A stretch of 64,000 bases of DNA. Source: Komagataella phaffii GS115. Its lineage: Eukaryota; Ascomycota; Pichiomycetes; Pichiales; Pichiaceae. A program made the translations under genes and the position numbers. This document shows positions 8,514 through 17,865 of the stretch, one piece after another (position 1 is the first letter of the stretch; each line of letters starts with the position of its first letter). The stretch covers positions 1,103,001 to 1,167,000 of the forward strand of contig NC_012965.1 in the NCBI RefSeq assembly GCF_000027005.1, written 5' to 3'. The notes under the pieces were generated by a model, which had not been told where the DNA came from, did not search any database, and worked only from the letters and a program-made list of their open reading frames with translations.

Positions 8514-10430
8514 ATGAGTGCTTCTGCCCAGTCGAAGCAGAAACCTACCGTCGCTGAACGCAGGCCGTCTGTGGTCGAGAGACGCTACTCCCAGAGCATT
8601 TCTGATCGTCGAAGAGGGTCTATCATCCCAGAACTGGCTGGTTTAGAGAAACCGCTGGAAACCAATATTGCTTCGGAGTTCGACGTCGTAATCGTGGGAA
8701 CCGGTCTAGTTGAAGGTATCTTGGCTGCCGCTTTGGCATGGCAAGGCTCTAGTGTACTTCATGTGGATAGTAACGCGTACTATGGTGACAATTGTGCTAC
8801 TTTAACTATTGACCAGCTCAAAGTATGGGTCGACCAGGTTAACGACCACAAAATCCCCGGATTCTCAACTGCTTCATTGTATATTCCCAGACCCAATGTG
8901 ATTGTTTCCCGTAATTATGGAATCGATCTAACACCAAAGATTTTGTTTGCCAAATCCGATTTGCTTGATTTGTTGATTAAATCAAGAGTTCATCGATACT
9001 TGGAGTTCCAACCGCTGTCAAACTTCCATACCTATGAAGATGACTCGTTTGGAAAGATGCAGACTTCGAAGCAGGAAATATTTACCGACCAATCGTTATC
9101 GTTGATATCGAAAAAGCGGTTAATGAAGTTTCTCAAATTTGTATTCGAATTTGACCAAAATGAAGAAAGTCTCTCAGTTTGGACTTCTTATGCCGACAAA
9201 CCTCTAACAGAATTCACTAATGAAACGTTCAAGCTGGAAAGCCAACAAATTTCAGAGTTGGTCTTCACATTAGGACTGGCACCTATTCCCAACATTCCCA
9301 CTAAAGAAGGTTTATCAAGAATAAGAAGATACCTTACCTCCTTCAACATCTACGGAAAGTTCCCTGTACTCTACTCTAAGTTTGGTGGACCTGGAGAGGT
9401 TTCTCAGGGATTTTGTAGATCTGCTGCAGTGGCTGGTACCACTTACAAGTTGAACACTAGGTTACGCAAGTTCGATCCAAATACCAAGACGGCTACTTTC
9501 TCTGATGGCTCTCAAATCAAAGTGAAAGAGAAACTGATTTGTTCTCCTACTCAGGCTCCAGAAAATGCTAAAAACATTCCTCTCAAACGCAATTATGCAA
9601 TCACTAGATTGATTGCTGGTGTTACTAAAGATTGTAAAGAGTGGTTTTCGGAGGGTGAGAGTGCTGCTATCGTTGTTTTTCCAGCCAACTGCTTACCAAC
9701 TAACAATGCTTATCCGGTACAAGCGGTGATTTTAGGTGCTGGCGCTGGAGTATGTCCTGAAGGTCAGTGTCTGTGGTACCTTTCCACCTTGGCTCCTGAG
9801 GAGTCAGCAGGCAAAGACCTCGAGGCTGCGCTGAATAAAATGGAAGAATCTATACTCAGAGAAAGTGAGTTTGATGTTGATGAGTCTGAATTTCAGTTTG
9901 ATGATAAAGGAGTTCCCGTTCTGAACTCTGTAAAACTTGGAAAGTCGTTCATGGGTTTCGTTCCGTCTAAGAAACTTCAGTACGTTTTCAAGTTGCGATT
10001 CGTTCAATTCACAGATGTCGTACCGTTTGGTGTCGTACACAAGGAATACTTTGACACTGAATCGCCATCCTCCAAATACGATCCAGACGCTCCAGATAAT
10101 GGTATTTTCTACTCCAATATGCCTTCTTCCGAACTTTCCTACGATGGTGCTGTCACTGAGGCCACACTCTTGTATTCGAAGATAGTTGGTGCAGATGATG
10201 ACTTTTTTGACGTAGATTTTGAAGACGAAGATGAAGTTGCAGCTGAAAGAGAAGCAGCTGGCAATGCAACTTCTACGACTACTTCCAACTCTCTCCCCAC
10301 ATCAAGGCCTGAATTTAGAGGAACGTCTGTGGGTTCTGAGTTTGCCATTGTAGACGAAGAAGATGACGATGATGAAGAGATGGGTGACGCGGGCGAAAAG
10401 TTCAATGACGAGATGGATTTTGTACTTTGA
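8514..10430 (+). CDS. MRS6: Rab escort protein Mrs6
   Basis: A 638-residue protein of the Rab escort/GDI family. Mrs6 presents newly made Rab GTPases (Ypt1, Sec4) to the geranylgeranyl transferase Bet2-Bet4. The N-terminal GDI-like dinucleotide fold shows VGTGLVEGILAAALAWQGS and the aligned YYGDNCATLT motif; the middle carries FAKSDLLDLLIKSRVHRYLE, YLTSFNIYG and the GGPGEVSQGFCRSAAVAG block typical of REP. The C-terminus is highly acidic, with DDDFFDVDFEDEDE and a final DEEDDDDEEMGD run, as in the Saccharomyces protein. The open frame starts earlier, but the first ATG is 8514, giving an N-terminus rich in AERRPSVVERR-like arginine motifs also seen in the orthologue. Confidence 0.95.
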   Translation: MSASAQSKQKPTVAERRPSVVERRYSQSISDRRRGSIIPELAGLEKPLETNIASEFDVVIVGTGLVEGILAAALAWQGSSVLHVDSNAYYGDNCATLTIDQLKVWVDQVNDHKIPGFSTASLYIPRPNVIVSRNYGIDLTPKILFAKSDLLDLLIKSRVHRYLEFQPLSNFHTYEDDSFGKMQTSKQEIFTDQSLSLISKKRLMKFLKFVFEFDQNEESLSVWTSYADKPLTEFTNETFKLESQQISELVFTLGLAPIPNIPTKEGLSRIRRYLTSFNIYGKFPVLYSKFGGPGEVSQGFCRSAAVAGTTYKLNTRLRKFDPNTKTATFSDGSQIKVKEKLICSPTQAPENAKNIPLKRNYAITRLIAGVTKDCKEWFSEGESAAIVVFPANCLPTNNAYPVQAVILGAGAGVCPEGQCLWYLSTLAPEESAGKDLEAALNKMEESILRESEFDVDESEFQFDDKGVPVLNSVKLGKSFMGFVPSKKLQYVFKLRFVQFTDVVPFGVVHKEYFDTESPSSKYDPDAPDNGIFYSNMPSSELSYDGAVTEATLLYSKIVGADDDFFDVDFEDEDEVAAEREAAGNATSTTTSNSLPTSRPEFRGTSVGSEFAIVDEEDDDDEEMGDAGEKFNDEMDFVL

Positions 10431-10743
10431 GGCACCCGATAGATGTTCTGTACTGTAAATGTTTCTAATATTATAGATACTCAATGTGAGTAATACCTGT
10501 GCGGCGCTCGTTCAGTGCGGCGTTAATGCTGCCAACAGCTGACGTTCCTAACGTTCCTAACTCTTTTTTCGCACTCCATCAAGGAACACCTGAAGCTGTT
10601 CATCATGTGATCAGGGCTAATGCCCTACCGCGACACTAAAGTATTTTTTTTCCACCGTTGGTTCATCTTCTTTTATTCATTCATAGTACTGACCGGATTA
10701 CATCTGTGGAAGAAGTCTACTACTCGAAACAATCATAGAAAAC
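10431..10743 (+). promoter_or_regulatory. RPS12 promoter region
   Basis: 313 bp between MRS6 and RPS12. It contains a 9-bp tandem repeat (ACGTTCCTA at 10542-10550 and 10551-10559), a Cbf1-type site CATGTGAT at 10604-10611 (ATCACATG on the other strand), and immediately after it an inverted repeat AGGGC-TAAT-GCCCT at 10613-10626. A T-tract lies at about 10643-10651. The inverted repeat resembles, but does not exactly match, the Tbf1 motif. Confidence 0.5.
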
Positions 10744-11178
10744 ATGTCTGACGTTGAACAACAAGTCGTTGAAGAGGTTGAGGTTGCCGTTGAGGAAACC
10801 TCAGCATCCATCTCCATTGAAGATGCCGTCAAGAAGGTCTTGAGAATTTCTTTGGTCCACGATGGTTTGGCCAGAGGTTTGAGAGAGGCTTCCAAGGCTC
10901 TGTCTTCTGGTGCTGCCCAACTGTGTGTCCTGTGTGACTCTGTCACTGACGAGGCCATCATCAAGCTGGTTGAAGCTCTTTGTAACGAGCCAGAGGAGAA
11001 GATCCCTCTGATCAAGGTCTCTGACGCCAAGCAGTTAGGTGAATGGGCTGGTCTATGTACTTTAGACCGTGAGGGTAACGCCAGAAAGGTTGTTGGTGCT
11101 TCTTGTGTTGTCATCAAGGACTGGGGTCAAGACTCCGAGGAGCGTCACGTTCTTTTGGACTACTTTTCCAGCAACTAA
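10744..11178 (+). CDS. RPS12: 40S ribosomal protein eS12
   Basis: A 144-residue protein of the eS12 family, located on the 40S beak. The N-terminus is acidic ([10 protein letters not shown]), as in yeast Rps12, and the core has the conserved blocks [14 protein letters not shown] (residues 40-53), [12 protein letters not shown] and [14 protein letters not shown], followed by [14 protein letters not shown]. Length matches the Saccharomyces protein (143). Codon use is strongly biased to the preferred set of highly expressed genes (for example GTT, GTC, AAG, TTG, AGA). Its stop is 56 bp from the stop of convergent RAD17. Confidence 0.97.
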   Translation: MSDVEQQVVEEVEVAVEETSASISIEDAVKKVLRISLVHDGLARGLREASKALSSGAAQLCVLCDSVTDEAIIKLVEALCNEPEEKIPLIKVSDAKQLGEWAGLCTLDREGNARKVVGASCVVIKDWGQDSEERHVLLDYFSSN

Positions 11179-11234
11179 TTTTTTTCTGGATTTAATTAGT
11201 CTTTATAGTTTTTTTTCTCTAATGACATTTTAAA

Positions 11235-12518
11235 TTATAGAAATAACGGTATGTCAATTGTAGATGGTGCAGGTGTTCTTCTTGTGGTGCTGGGCTCAGG
11301 TTCTTTGTGGGAGTTGTCATCTAAGATTATGAATGGTGTTTCAGTGGCTTGAGGTCTGGCATGAGATCTGGTCTCTCTTCTCTTGAGATAATCATCTAGC
11401 GTTATCTGGTTTGGATCTAAATTATTGGACAAGGCGTATTGGATGATTTTGATGTTTTGATCATCCTCCACTAACTGCTCCACATGGGTATTATTGTAAC
11501 AATACTCCCAATTCAGGTTATCAATCTCTTCATCATTGACGTTTTCCCAAAATCGAAAATCGATGACGGAACCAGTATAAGACTGATCATGGGGGTTACG
11601 TACAAGAAGACTCGTGGAGGTCAATCCAGAGATACTTTTCTGCAACTTAATACGATTCGATATTTTAAAACTTCTGAAAATCTTGGCCCAAGTTTCAAAC
11701 CGGTAATAACATGTTAGTGAGTCGGAGATCGTCTGATTAAACTCAAGGTTATCATTCATCTTTTGCGGTTTCCAAACAGAAAGATCTTGCAGGTAAATTT
11801 TTTGGCTTGGGTATTGATGTTTAGAATGGCCGATTTCACTTTGAGAAATAAAAACCAACTTTCTATTAGAAGGTATGGGATTATCTTTGACATAGACAAT
11901 TAGAGCGTCAGTGTTAACATCCTTTAGATCTTTCATGACATCATAAAGGAGAGAGCCGCTCAGCAAAGTACTCAATACAAGTTCGGTTTCATCAAGACTG
12001 AACCTTTCTTCGAAATCTTCTTGGTCAGCGTAAGTTTGGAATTCGACTCTCTCTAAGATGGCATTATCTTCAAAGATTACCGCAAAGGGGTGGCCATCTC
12101 CTTGATAAGAGAATGTGCACTCTATTTCGTTTTTATCTGTGTTAGTTGAGGCGTTGTTACCGCCGAAGGTAGTTTGATGAGAAGTATGGATGTTGACACT
12201 CTCCACAAACAGCTGCACATCCAATGAGAGGCTGATTTCTGACTCTTCCAGCTGGTCAGAATCTTGGGTCACTGAAATTTGGGTATTTGACTCCTGAGCA
12301 TTATGGTCTGCATTCAGAATGAAGCTGGTAAATAAGGACTTGGCTAACGTTAAGGCCACTCTAATTGTTTGATTATCGTTGTACGCCGTGAAATGGACCC
12401 CGTGAGAGTTGATCGTGACTTTGGCGGTGGTGCCAATTGAGGCGATGCATCCAAGGACCGAGGAGATATGGCTCAATGCATTAGTAGTGGCCAAAAACAC
12501 TAGATCATGTGAGCTCAT
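11235..12518 (-). CDS. RAD17: 9-1-1 checkpoint clamp subunit Rad17 (Rad1 family)
   Basis: A 427-residue protein matching S. cerevisiae Rad17, the Rad1-type PCNA-like subunit of the Ddc1-Rad17-Mec3 clamp loaded at DNA damage to activate Mec1 signalling. Shared blocks are ECTFSYQGDGHPFAVIFEDN with a following ERVEFQTY, the PCNA-like start ALSHISSVLGC, and the C-terminal DIPLFL, close to DIPIFF in Saccharomyces. The frame is open to 12569 but begins there with TTG; the first in-frame ATG is 12518-12516 and is used. The residues just upstream (LRINS) resemble the MRINS start of the Saccharomyces protein, so a lost or altered upstream start is possible. Confidence 0.85.
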   Translation of the reverse strand: MSSHDLVFLATTNALSHISSVLGCIASIGTTAKVTINSHGVHFTAYNDNQTIRVALTLAKSLFTSFILNADHNAQESNTQISVTQDSDQLEESEISLSLDVQLFVESVNIHTSHQTTFGGNNASTNTDKNEIECTFSYQGDGHPFAVIFEDNAILERVEFQTYADQEDFEERFSLDETELVLSTLLSGSLLYDVMKDLKDVNTDALIVYVKDNPIPSNRKLVFISQSEIGHSKHQYPSQKIYLQDLSVWKPQKMNDNLEFNQTISDSLTCYYRFETWAKIFRSFKISNRIKLQKSISGLTSTSLLVRNPHDQSYTGSVIDFRFWENVNDEEIDNLNWEYCYNNTHVEQLVEDDQNIKIIQYALSNNLDPNQITLDDYLKRRETRSHARPQATETPFIILDDNSHKEPEPSTTRRTPAPSTIDIPLFL

Positions 12519-12728
12519 TGAGTTGATCCTTAGTACAAGGAGATCCGGAATATATTGGCTTACCCACAACGGAAATCATAGCCTGGAAGGAGAAGGCTGG
12601 GGGGAGTCTGGCAGAGGAGATATCTCGAAATTGGACGGACTTCCACAGGACACCAAGTTATCATATGCACTATTACATGATACCTCTTTCTACAGCTCTC
12701 CTCTCCTCAATACTCTCCCTTCTTCAAC

Positions 12729-13292
12729 ATGAAATCCACAAAGAGAAACACTTTTTTTGGCTTGGCAGCCCTTGGGGCACTAGGACTGGGGTACTCTGTT
12801 TACAAGAGTTTTATAACGTCCGACAAATCCTCATCTCTTATCAACCTAGGCATCAACCAAGAGAGGAAATCATATACGAGGCAAAAAGTCGCCATCATCG
12901 TCTCAGAGAGTATACTAGCAATACAATTACCTATACAGGAGATCCTCAAAAATACCAAAGACGTCGTGTTTGTGCTGGCGCCGACAATAGCCAAGGACGA
13001 ATTTCTACGAGAGAACGAGGTGGACTCTGGTCTCTCCTTCAAAGTCATTGAGACAGGCACTGCAATAGGTTGTTTCCACGTATTGAAGCACATTAAAGCT
13101 ACTTATAACATTTTCAACTTGCACGATTTCTTGCCGAGTTCAACGAAGACTTCAAGTGATAATGAACAGTTGACTTTTGACTTGGAAGAATATGTCAATC
13201 TCCATCTCAATAACTTTCTTCAAAACGTAGTTGAACTACCAAGTGACTCAACTTCTATTCAAGAAACAGTGAATCAATATATATACAATTAG
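12729..13292 (+). CDS. PEX22: Peroxisomal membrane protein Pex22, anchor for Pex4
   Basis: A 187-residue protein that matches my recollection of Pichia pastoris Pex22 in length and N-terminal sequence. Pex22 is an integral peroxisomal membrane protein that recruits the ubiquitin-conjugating enzyme Pex4 to the cytosolic face, where it mono-ubiquitinates the import receptor Pex5 for recycling. A short basic N-terminus (KSTKR) precedes one membrane segment at about 9-27 (FFGLAALGALGLGYSVY); the rest is a cytosolic alpha/beta domain. Its stop codon overlaps that of the convergent SCP1 gene. It is divergent from RAD17 across 210 bp. Confidence 0.92.
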   Translation: MKSTKRNTFFGLAALGALGLGYSVYKSFITSDKSSSLINLGINQERKSYTRQKVAIIVSESILAIQLPIQEILKNTKDVVFVLAPTIAKDEFLRENEVDSGLSFKVIETGTAIGCFHVLKHIKATYNIFNLHDFLPSSTKTSSDNEQLTFDLEEYVNLHLNNFLQNVVELPSDSTSIQETVNQYIYN

Positions 13293-13915
13293 CGGCGTCC
13301 GGTGATGTCTCTCTTGCCACTGAAAACAACATTCTCCACATCTTTATTGATGTAGCCATATTCATGTTTACTCCAGCCAGCCAAATGGGTAGGTTTTGTC
13401 GGTACAGGCGGTTTGCGTTTCTCAACTAATTCGGGGCCTATTGAATTGGGAAATCTCTCTTTATCCTTGATTGTCAACTGTCTAGAAAGTGCTTGAATTG
13501 TCATCGCAACTTGGTAAGGATCCTTACCCTCATAAAGATCAACAGTTTGAAACAATTCGTTTTCTGGAACCCCAATCACTTCTCTCGCATACTGAAGAAA
13601 ATTTGCGATATTTTCCATCTGCACAAATGGCATCTTTGATGCCTTATACTTGATCTTTCCAGGGTCTATAACATCAATCAATTGGCACAAGTACACACCG
13701 TCTCTCAGTAACTCTATCAAATCAGTCTTGTCTATAAATTCTTCATCCGGTATGGACTTGCCTGACGGCCGTAGCATCTGGCCAAAAAGCCATTTTTTGA
13801 TGTCCGAAATCAGCTTGGGGTTGTTATACCTTGCCAAACGAGAACTTTGAAGATCATCATCCAGGGAGGGTACATCCTTTGGCAAATCTGAATAAAGCTC
13901 TTGCCTGAATGACAT
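13289..13915 (-). CDS. SCP1: Calponin/transgelin-family actin-bundling protein Scp1
   Basis: A 208-residue protein with a single calponin-homology domain at about 33-150 (IKKWLFGQML, DLIELLRDGVYLCQLIDVI, MENIANFLQYAREVIGV, LYEGKDPYQVAMTIQALSRQ) and a short C-terminal tail with a PPVPTKP proline motif, then GYINKDVENVVFSGKRDITGRR-like calponin tail residues (quoted in part: SGKRDITGRR). This is the layout of yeast Scp1, a transgelin homologue that bundles actin in cortical patches. Its TAA stop at 13289-13291 overlaps the PEX22 TAG by two bases. Confidence 0.9.
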   Translation of the reverse strand: MSFRQELYSDLPKDVPSLDDDLQSSRLARYNNPKLISDIKKWLFGQMLRPSGKSIPDEEFIDKTDLIELLRDGVYLCQLIDVIDPGKIKYKASKMPFVQMENIANFLQYAREVIGVPENELFQTVDLYEGKDPYQVAMTIQALSRQLTIKDKERFPNSIGPELVEKRKPPVPTKPTHLAGWSKHEYGYINKDVENVVFSGKRDITGRR

Positions 13916-15491
13916 TTTTGACAGGAAGGGACCGTGCTTCTTCCCTGGAGGATGGTGTCAAAGGTACGGAGCGGGGCCCAGTTTCCTGATCAGACAGAAA
14001 TAAAGTGGGATGGCCCGACTTGTGGCTTAGACATATGTGGTAGTGCGAACTCCAATTAACAAGTGGAGGCAGGTGGGGAACGGTGGAGATCTCTCAATCA
14101 ATTAACCATAAAATAATAGCAAATAGGATGAGGAGCCGACAGATTGGAAACAAGAAATTGAAATTGGTGCATCTGTCCCTTTAGGGTTGTGATAGTGATT
14201 ATGCACGACGGCACGCCACGCAAGCTTACTAATTTGTGAAACGACGACACTGACAACAGGAAAAAGATCAAGCATTGGCCCGTAGGCGGCAGCAGTTTCT
14301 TGTTTTCGTATTATTTAGCCGCACTTGTTGGAAGCTTGGAAGCAAGATTGTGGAATGCTAAGATATATGCAGCAAGAAAATTTACTTCTGACGTTATTAA
14401 GGGGGTGTTTACATCATCAGCTGAAATTTTTCAAACGGGTAGCGAGATGCTTGACGTTGACTTGTAGCATACATGGAGCATGTAATCAGAAATGAGGTCC
14501 AGATTGCTAATCAGCTGCAGTAATTTATTCGATGGACGTTTATGTTGTGTCATCAAAAAATTTCATTCAGAAAAATGACGCAGGTCGTGTCCACACAAAC
14601 AGATGGCACATTTGTAGGAGTCCGCTGATAGGCTAGAGTGGGTCGCTACGAAGCCGACTTTTCGGCGAATGCCAAGCACACCGAGAAAAATGTGTGGCAA
14701 TTGGATCCAAAATGTTTTGACTGTGCATAAACAGCTTCGAAGGGATCACTACATACACAAGAACTTGTGAAGAGAAGGATTTCATCAGTATCTTTAATAA
14801 TTATATCAGATACGGCCCGATCGGCCCAATGAAATCTGCAATCATTTATGCGAGAGCGAAAAAGGCAACCACCGTGCGCGGTTCGATCCATCACCTAGAC
14901 CTCTACAACTGACATGTGCGTTTGGGACGTTTCTTGTCAAATGTGTCCTTTTGAGACACGATGAAACCTCCCCAAGAAGAAAAAGAAATGTTCAAAAGTG
15001 GAGGAGCAATGTAGGGGCTGAAACGATCAAAACATGAAGGGGAAAGGCGAGAAACATCTTGACATTGGATGGGATGAAATGCATGACATGAACAACACTA
15101 CTTAACCTATTTCAGATAATGTTATTGGTCAACGGTGGGCCCACTTAATAAAATTTTCATCCGAGGACGAAACGGGGTGTGGAAAATCCCCACTCCTTCA
15201 ATTAGGTAGATAACCAGGTATTCCACTTTTACTCACACGTCTCGAAATTAGTAATATAGCTACTGGAAAGAGTTCTGTTCCCTACTATAAACGCTATGTA
15301 GTGCCAGCCGCGCGTTATCGGTGACAACCAATTTAGGAAATTACCTGTGGACAGGTGCTGTGATATCATCACTTACGGCACATTCAAGTTTTCAAACAGG
15401 CTTTGACGTGAAAATTGGATCTTTCATGCATTAATATAAAATGGGGAATTCGCACTTTTTCTCGTATAAATTTATTAAAGGCAAGTAGAAG
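13916..15491. promoter_or_regulatory. Long regulatory region upstream of the TALE homeodomain gene
   Basis: 1,576 bp without a supportable gene, between the divergent SCP1 and homeodomain genes. Seen: AGGGG cores at 14400-14404, 15013-15017 and 15038-15042; an inverted repeat ACCTGT-GG-ACAGGT at 15343-15356; and a TATA-like element TATAAAA at 15435-15441, 51 bp before the downstream ATG. An 82-codon minus-strand open frame (14646-14894) has no recognisable features and is not called. Long upstream regions are common for yeast regulatory genes. Confidence 0.5.
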
Positions 15492-16226
15492 ATGGAGATA
15501 TCAAGTTTGGTCAGCCGCCCAGCAACGAAAACTACCTACCAGTTGCCCCTAAGACCTGCCAGCGTGGAACCAAAGGGTGCTGTCTCTGAACCTAGTGCCG
15601 AGGCCAATGTGAAGCTTCCCTCCATTCATGACATGCTGAGCGATGTGCAATTGGGAATGCAACCATCTTATTTTCAGCCACGTACCTACACTCCCTCGCC
15701 TGTTATACTTCCAGCTCCATCCACAAGCTCTCCGATGGTAGTTCTACAGCCTGTGGGCGCTTATTCGTACCAGCAACATGTGTTTCCAGCAAGCCCTCAG
15801 CCGCAATCATCTCTTTGCCGAACCAGCACCGTCAATTCTCCATTGGAACGGTCTGTGGTGGCATCACTACCCTCCCCTCCCCCCTCTTCCACTTCCACTT
15901 CCATTTCGTCCACTGCAACTGCTAGACGACCCGTATCACCTGGCCCAAGAACGGAGAAAAAGATAGCCAAGCCCGGTCTTGTCGGATCCACTGTGTCAGA
16001 CAGTAAGAAACGCAGGTCAAACCTGCCAAAAAGAACCACAACCATCCTTTCAGACTGGCTGGTCAACAACCTGAACCATCCATACCCCAACCCAAGACAA
16101 AAACTAGAGCTGATTGAGCAGACGGGTCTGACCAGTCAACAGTTGAGCAACTGGTTCATAAACGCTAGAAGGAGAAAAATCAACATTCTTAGAGAGGTGC
16201 AGAACAATACTCGTGAAACGGTCTGA
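15492..16226 (+). CDS. TALE-class homeodomain transcription factor (Tos8/Cup9-like)
   Basis: A 244-residue protein with a three-amino-acid-loop-extension homeodomain at about 172-234. Visible are the basic arm KKRRSNLPKRTT, the TALE loop PYP (197-199), and recognition helix WFINARRRK (221-229) with the TALE-type isoleucine after WF. Upstream, the motif LPSIHDML (42-49) and the long Ser/Thr/Pro-rich stretch are also found in Saccharomyces Tos8 and Cup9 and their relatives, which are repressors binding TGACA-type sites. I cannot separate Tos8 from Cup9 on sequence alone. The unusually long upstream region suggests complex control. Confidence 0.85.
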   Translation: MEISSLVSRPATKTTYQLPLRPASVEPKGAVSEPSAEANVKLPSIHDMLSDVQLGMQPSYFQPRTYTPSPVILPAPSTSSPMVVLQPVGAYSYQQHVFPASPQPQSSLCRTSTVNSPLERSVVASLPSPPPSSTSTSISSTATARRPVSPGPRTEKKIAKPGLVGSTVSDSKKRRSNLPKRTTTILSDWLVNNLNHPYPNPRQKLELIEQTGLTSQQLSNWFINARRRKINILREVQNNTRETV

Positions 16227-16484
16227 ATGTTGTTGTGACAAATGTATTATTATTTAGTTATTACGAGGTATGGGTTATGATTGGTTTGCTGTTCAGTTGG
16301 TTTAGTAAGGTATATAGATATAGAATAAAAACCGTTATTTTTAGAAAAAGGGGGAGAGGTGATGTGATCGCCTTGCCTCACTTGGTCTGGAACTCAGCGA
16401 ACTTAATCGCTATTTAGGTTTTTGTACCTACTTCACATACGCGAACTGAGACTGCGTGCATGAGATTTGGTGGAAAAATACTAA

Positions 16485-17615
16485 CTAGCCTCCGAACGAA
16501 AGCGTTTTGAAGATATCTGCAATCTGTCGGTCCTTCATTGAGGCACCGAGGCACAGTTGTAATAGAATTCGGCTCTTCTGGGGGTTCAGGTATCCGCTAG
16601 CCATACATCCGTCAAACTGCACCGTCTTGCCTTCAATCTCAAGCTCCCTCGGTAAATTGGCGATGGGAACCATTCCGTCCATTGACCTTTTGGAAAAAAC
16701 TATTGGCGTACCAAACTCCTTCCAGGCCTTGTACAACTCTATATTTGTCTCTTTGCTCAAAGACCCAGCCCCCATTGTTGCAAAAACCACGCCTCGAACA
16801 TTTAGTTGTGATGCACAGAGACGCACGATTTGAGGGTCAAACCCCTGATGGGCGTAGAGAACTATGACTTTCGGAAACGGAGCAAGCTCAAAGTACTGTA
16901 TACCAGTTGGCTTCGACGCAGGGAAGAAATAGTGGATTTCGTTGTTGACTATGTTGCCCAAGTATCCTTGAATCACACTCTTGAATGTATCTAGAGAGTT
17001 GGCGTTGGACTTGGTGATGTAGAATCCCGATCCAATCTGATCGTTCAACGCTATGAGCACTCCTCTGTTCCAGCTCTCTTTATTGCATGCAACACATATT
17101 GCTTGGTATAAGTTCATAGGTCCATCTGCGGAGATGGCGGTGGAAGGCCTCATTGATCCAGCCATTACAATAGGTTTGGATGTGTTAACTGTCAATTGCA
17201 GCAAGAATGCAGTCTCCTCCATGGTGTCTGTACCATGGGTGATGACTACGCCATCAAAACTGTCGTCACGTATGCTTCGACTAACAGCTTCGTGCAACAT
17301 CAGTAACTCCTTCTCGCCAAACTCCTTTGAGTCGACATTCAGGATTTGTTCGTATTCCAATTCACATACGTTCGACAAATCCGGAATAGAGCTCAACAAA
17401 TCCTCAATAGTCAAGTCTACATGGTATCCAGCTGTCTGCGATCCGCTCTCTCCCTTCGAAGCAATAGTTCCTCCCGTTCCAATTACCTTGATCCGAGGAG
17501 TCTTTAGCGTCGAAACGGAGCCTCCCAAACTGGACCCCGAGTAAGATCTTGCCGTTCGAATATGGAATACGGTGTGGCAATCGTCACATACGACCTCCTT
17601 AGTATCAGTGGACAT
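16485..17615 (-). CDS. ASP1: L-asparaginase (bacterial type II-like, no signal peptide)
   Basis: A 376-residue enzyme that hydrolyses asparagine to aspartate and ammonia. Both catalytic threonine signatures are present: GTGGTIAS with T50, and HGTDTMEETA with T129 and D130; the substrate-loop tyrosine is Y64 (TAGYHVDL). Further family blocks are SMRPSTAISADGPMNLYQA and SKRSMDGMVPIANLP, and the order and length (381 in Saccharomyces Asp1) agree. There is no N-terminal signal sequence, so a cytosolic enzyme is expected rather than the secreted Asp3 type. The first 20 residues hold a CDDCH motif not seen in the Saccharomyces protein. Convergent with the homeodomain gene and divergent from the next gene. 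Confidence 0.92.
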   Translation of the reverse strand: MSTDTKEVVCDDCHTVFHIRTARSYSGSSLGGSVSTLKTPRIKVIGTGGTIASKGESGSQTAGYHVDLTIEDLLSSIPDLSNVCELEYEQILNVDSKEFGEKELLMLHEAVSRSIRDDSFDGVVITHGTDTMEETAFLLQLTVNTSKPIVMAGSMRPSTAISADGPMNLYQAICVACNKESWNRGVLIALNDQIGSGFYITKSNANSLDTFKSVIQGYLGNIVNNEIHYFFPASKPTGIQYFELAPFPKVIVLYAHQGFDPQIVRLCASQLNVRGVVFATMGAGSLSKETNIELYKAWKEFGTPIVFSKRSMDGMVPIANLPRELEIEGKTVQFDGCMASGYLNPQKSRILLQLCLGASMKDRQIADIFKTLSFGG

Positions 17616-17865
17616 GGGCTCGATTCAGCTGTGTATTGAAGTAAAGACAAATAGTGACTGTGACAGATTTATCGCCAACTTGTTGTCATCTGGATGCCTA
17701 ACGTGTCTCGCGTTTCTTTTTTTTCCGTAAAAAAAAATTAACCCGCCTTCACATCTCATCTCCTCCACCCTATTCATTTGTACCATCCTAAAACTCACTT
17801 GCTCAACTTGTTTGTTCCCTTCTTCAACAACCTCACCTTCTTGTCGTCTCATTTTCTGACTGCCA

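Noticed and set aside
12516..12579. Possible upstream exon and small intron for RAD17 (ATG at 12579, GTAAGC, TACTAAG)
   Set aside because: The joined frames meet a stop within a few codons for each acceptor tried.
14646..14894. 82-codon minus-strand open frame in the region upstream of the homeodomain gene
   Set aside because: No domain, signal peptide or membrane helix, and its length is ordinary for chance in a 1.6-kb gap.
14870..14895. T-loop-like GGTTCGATCC resembling a tRNA 3' half
   Set aside because: No matching T-stem, anticodon arm or acceptor stem could be laid out on either strand.
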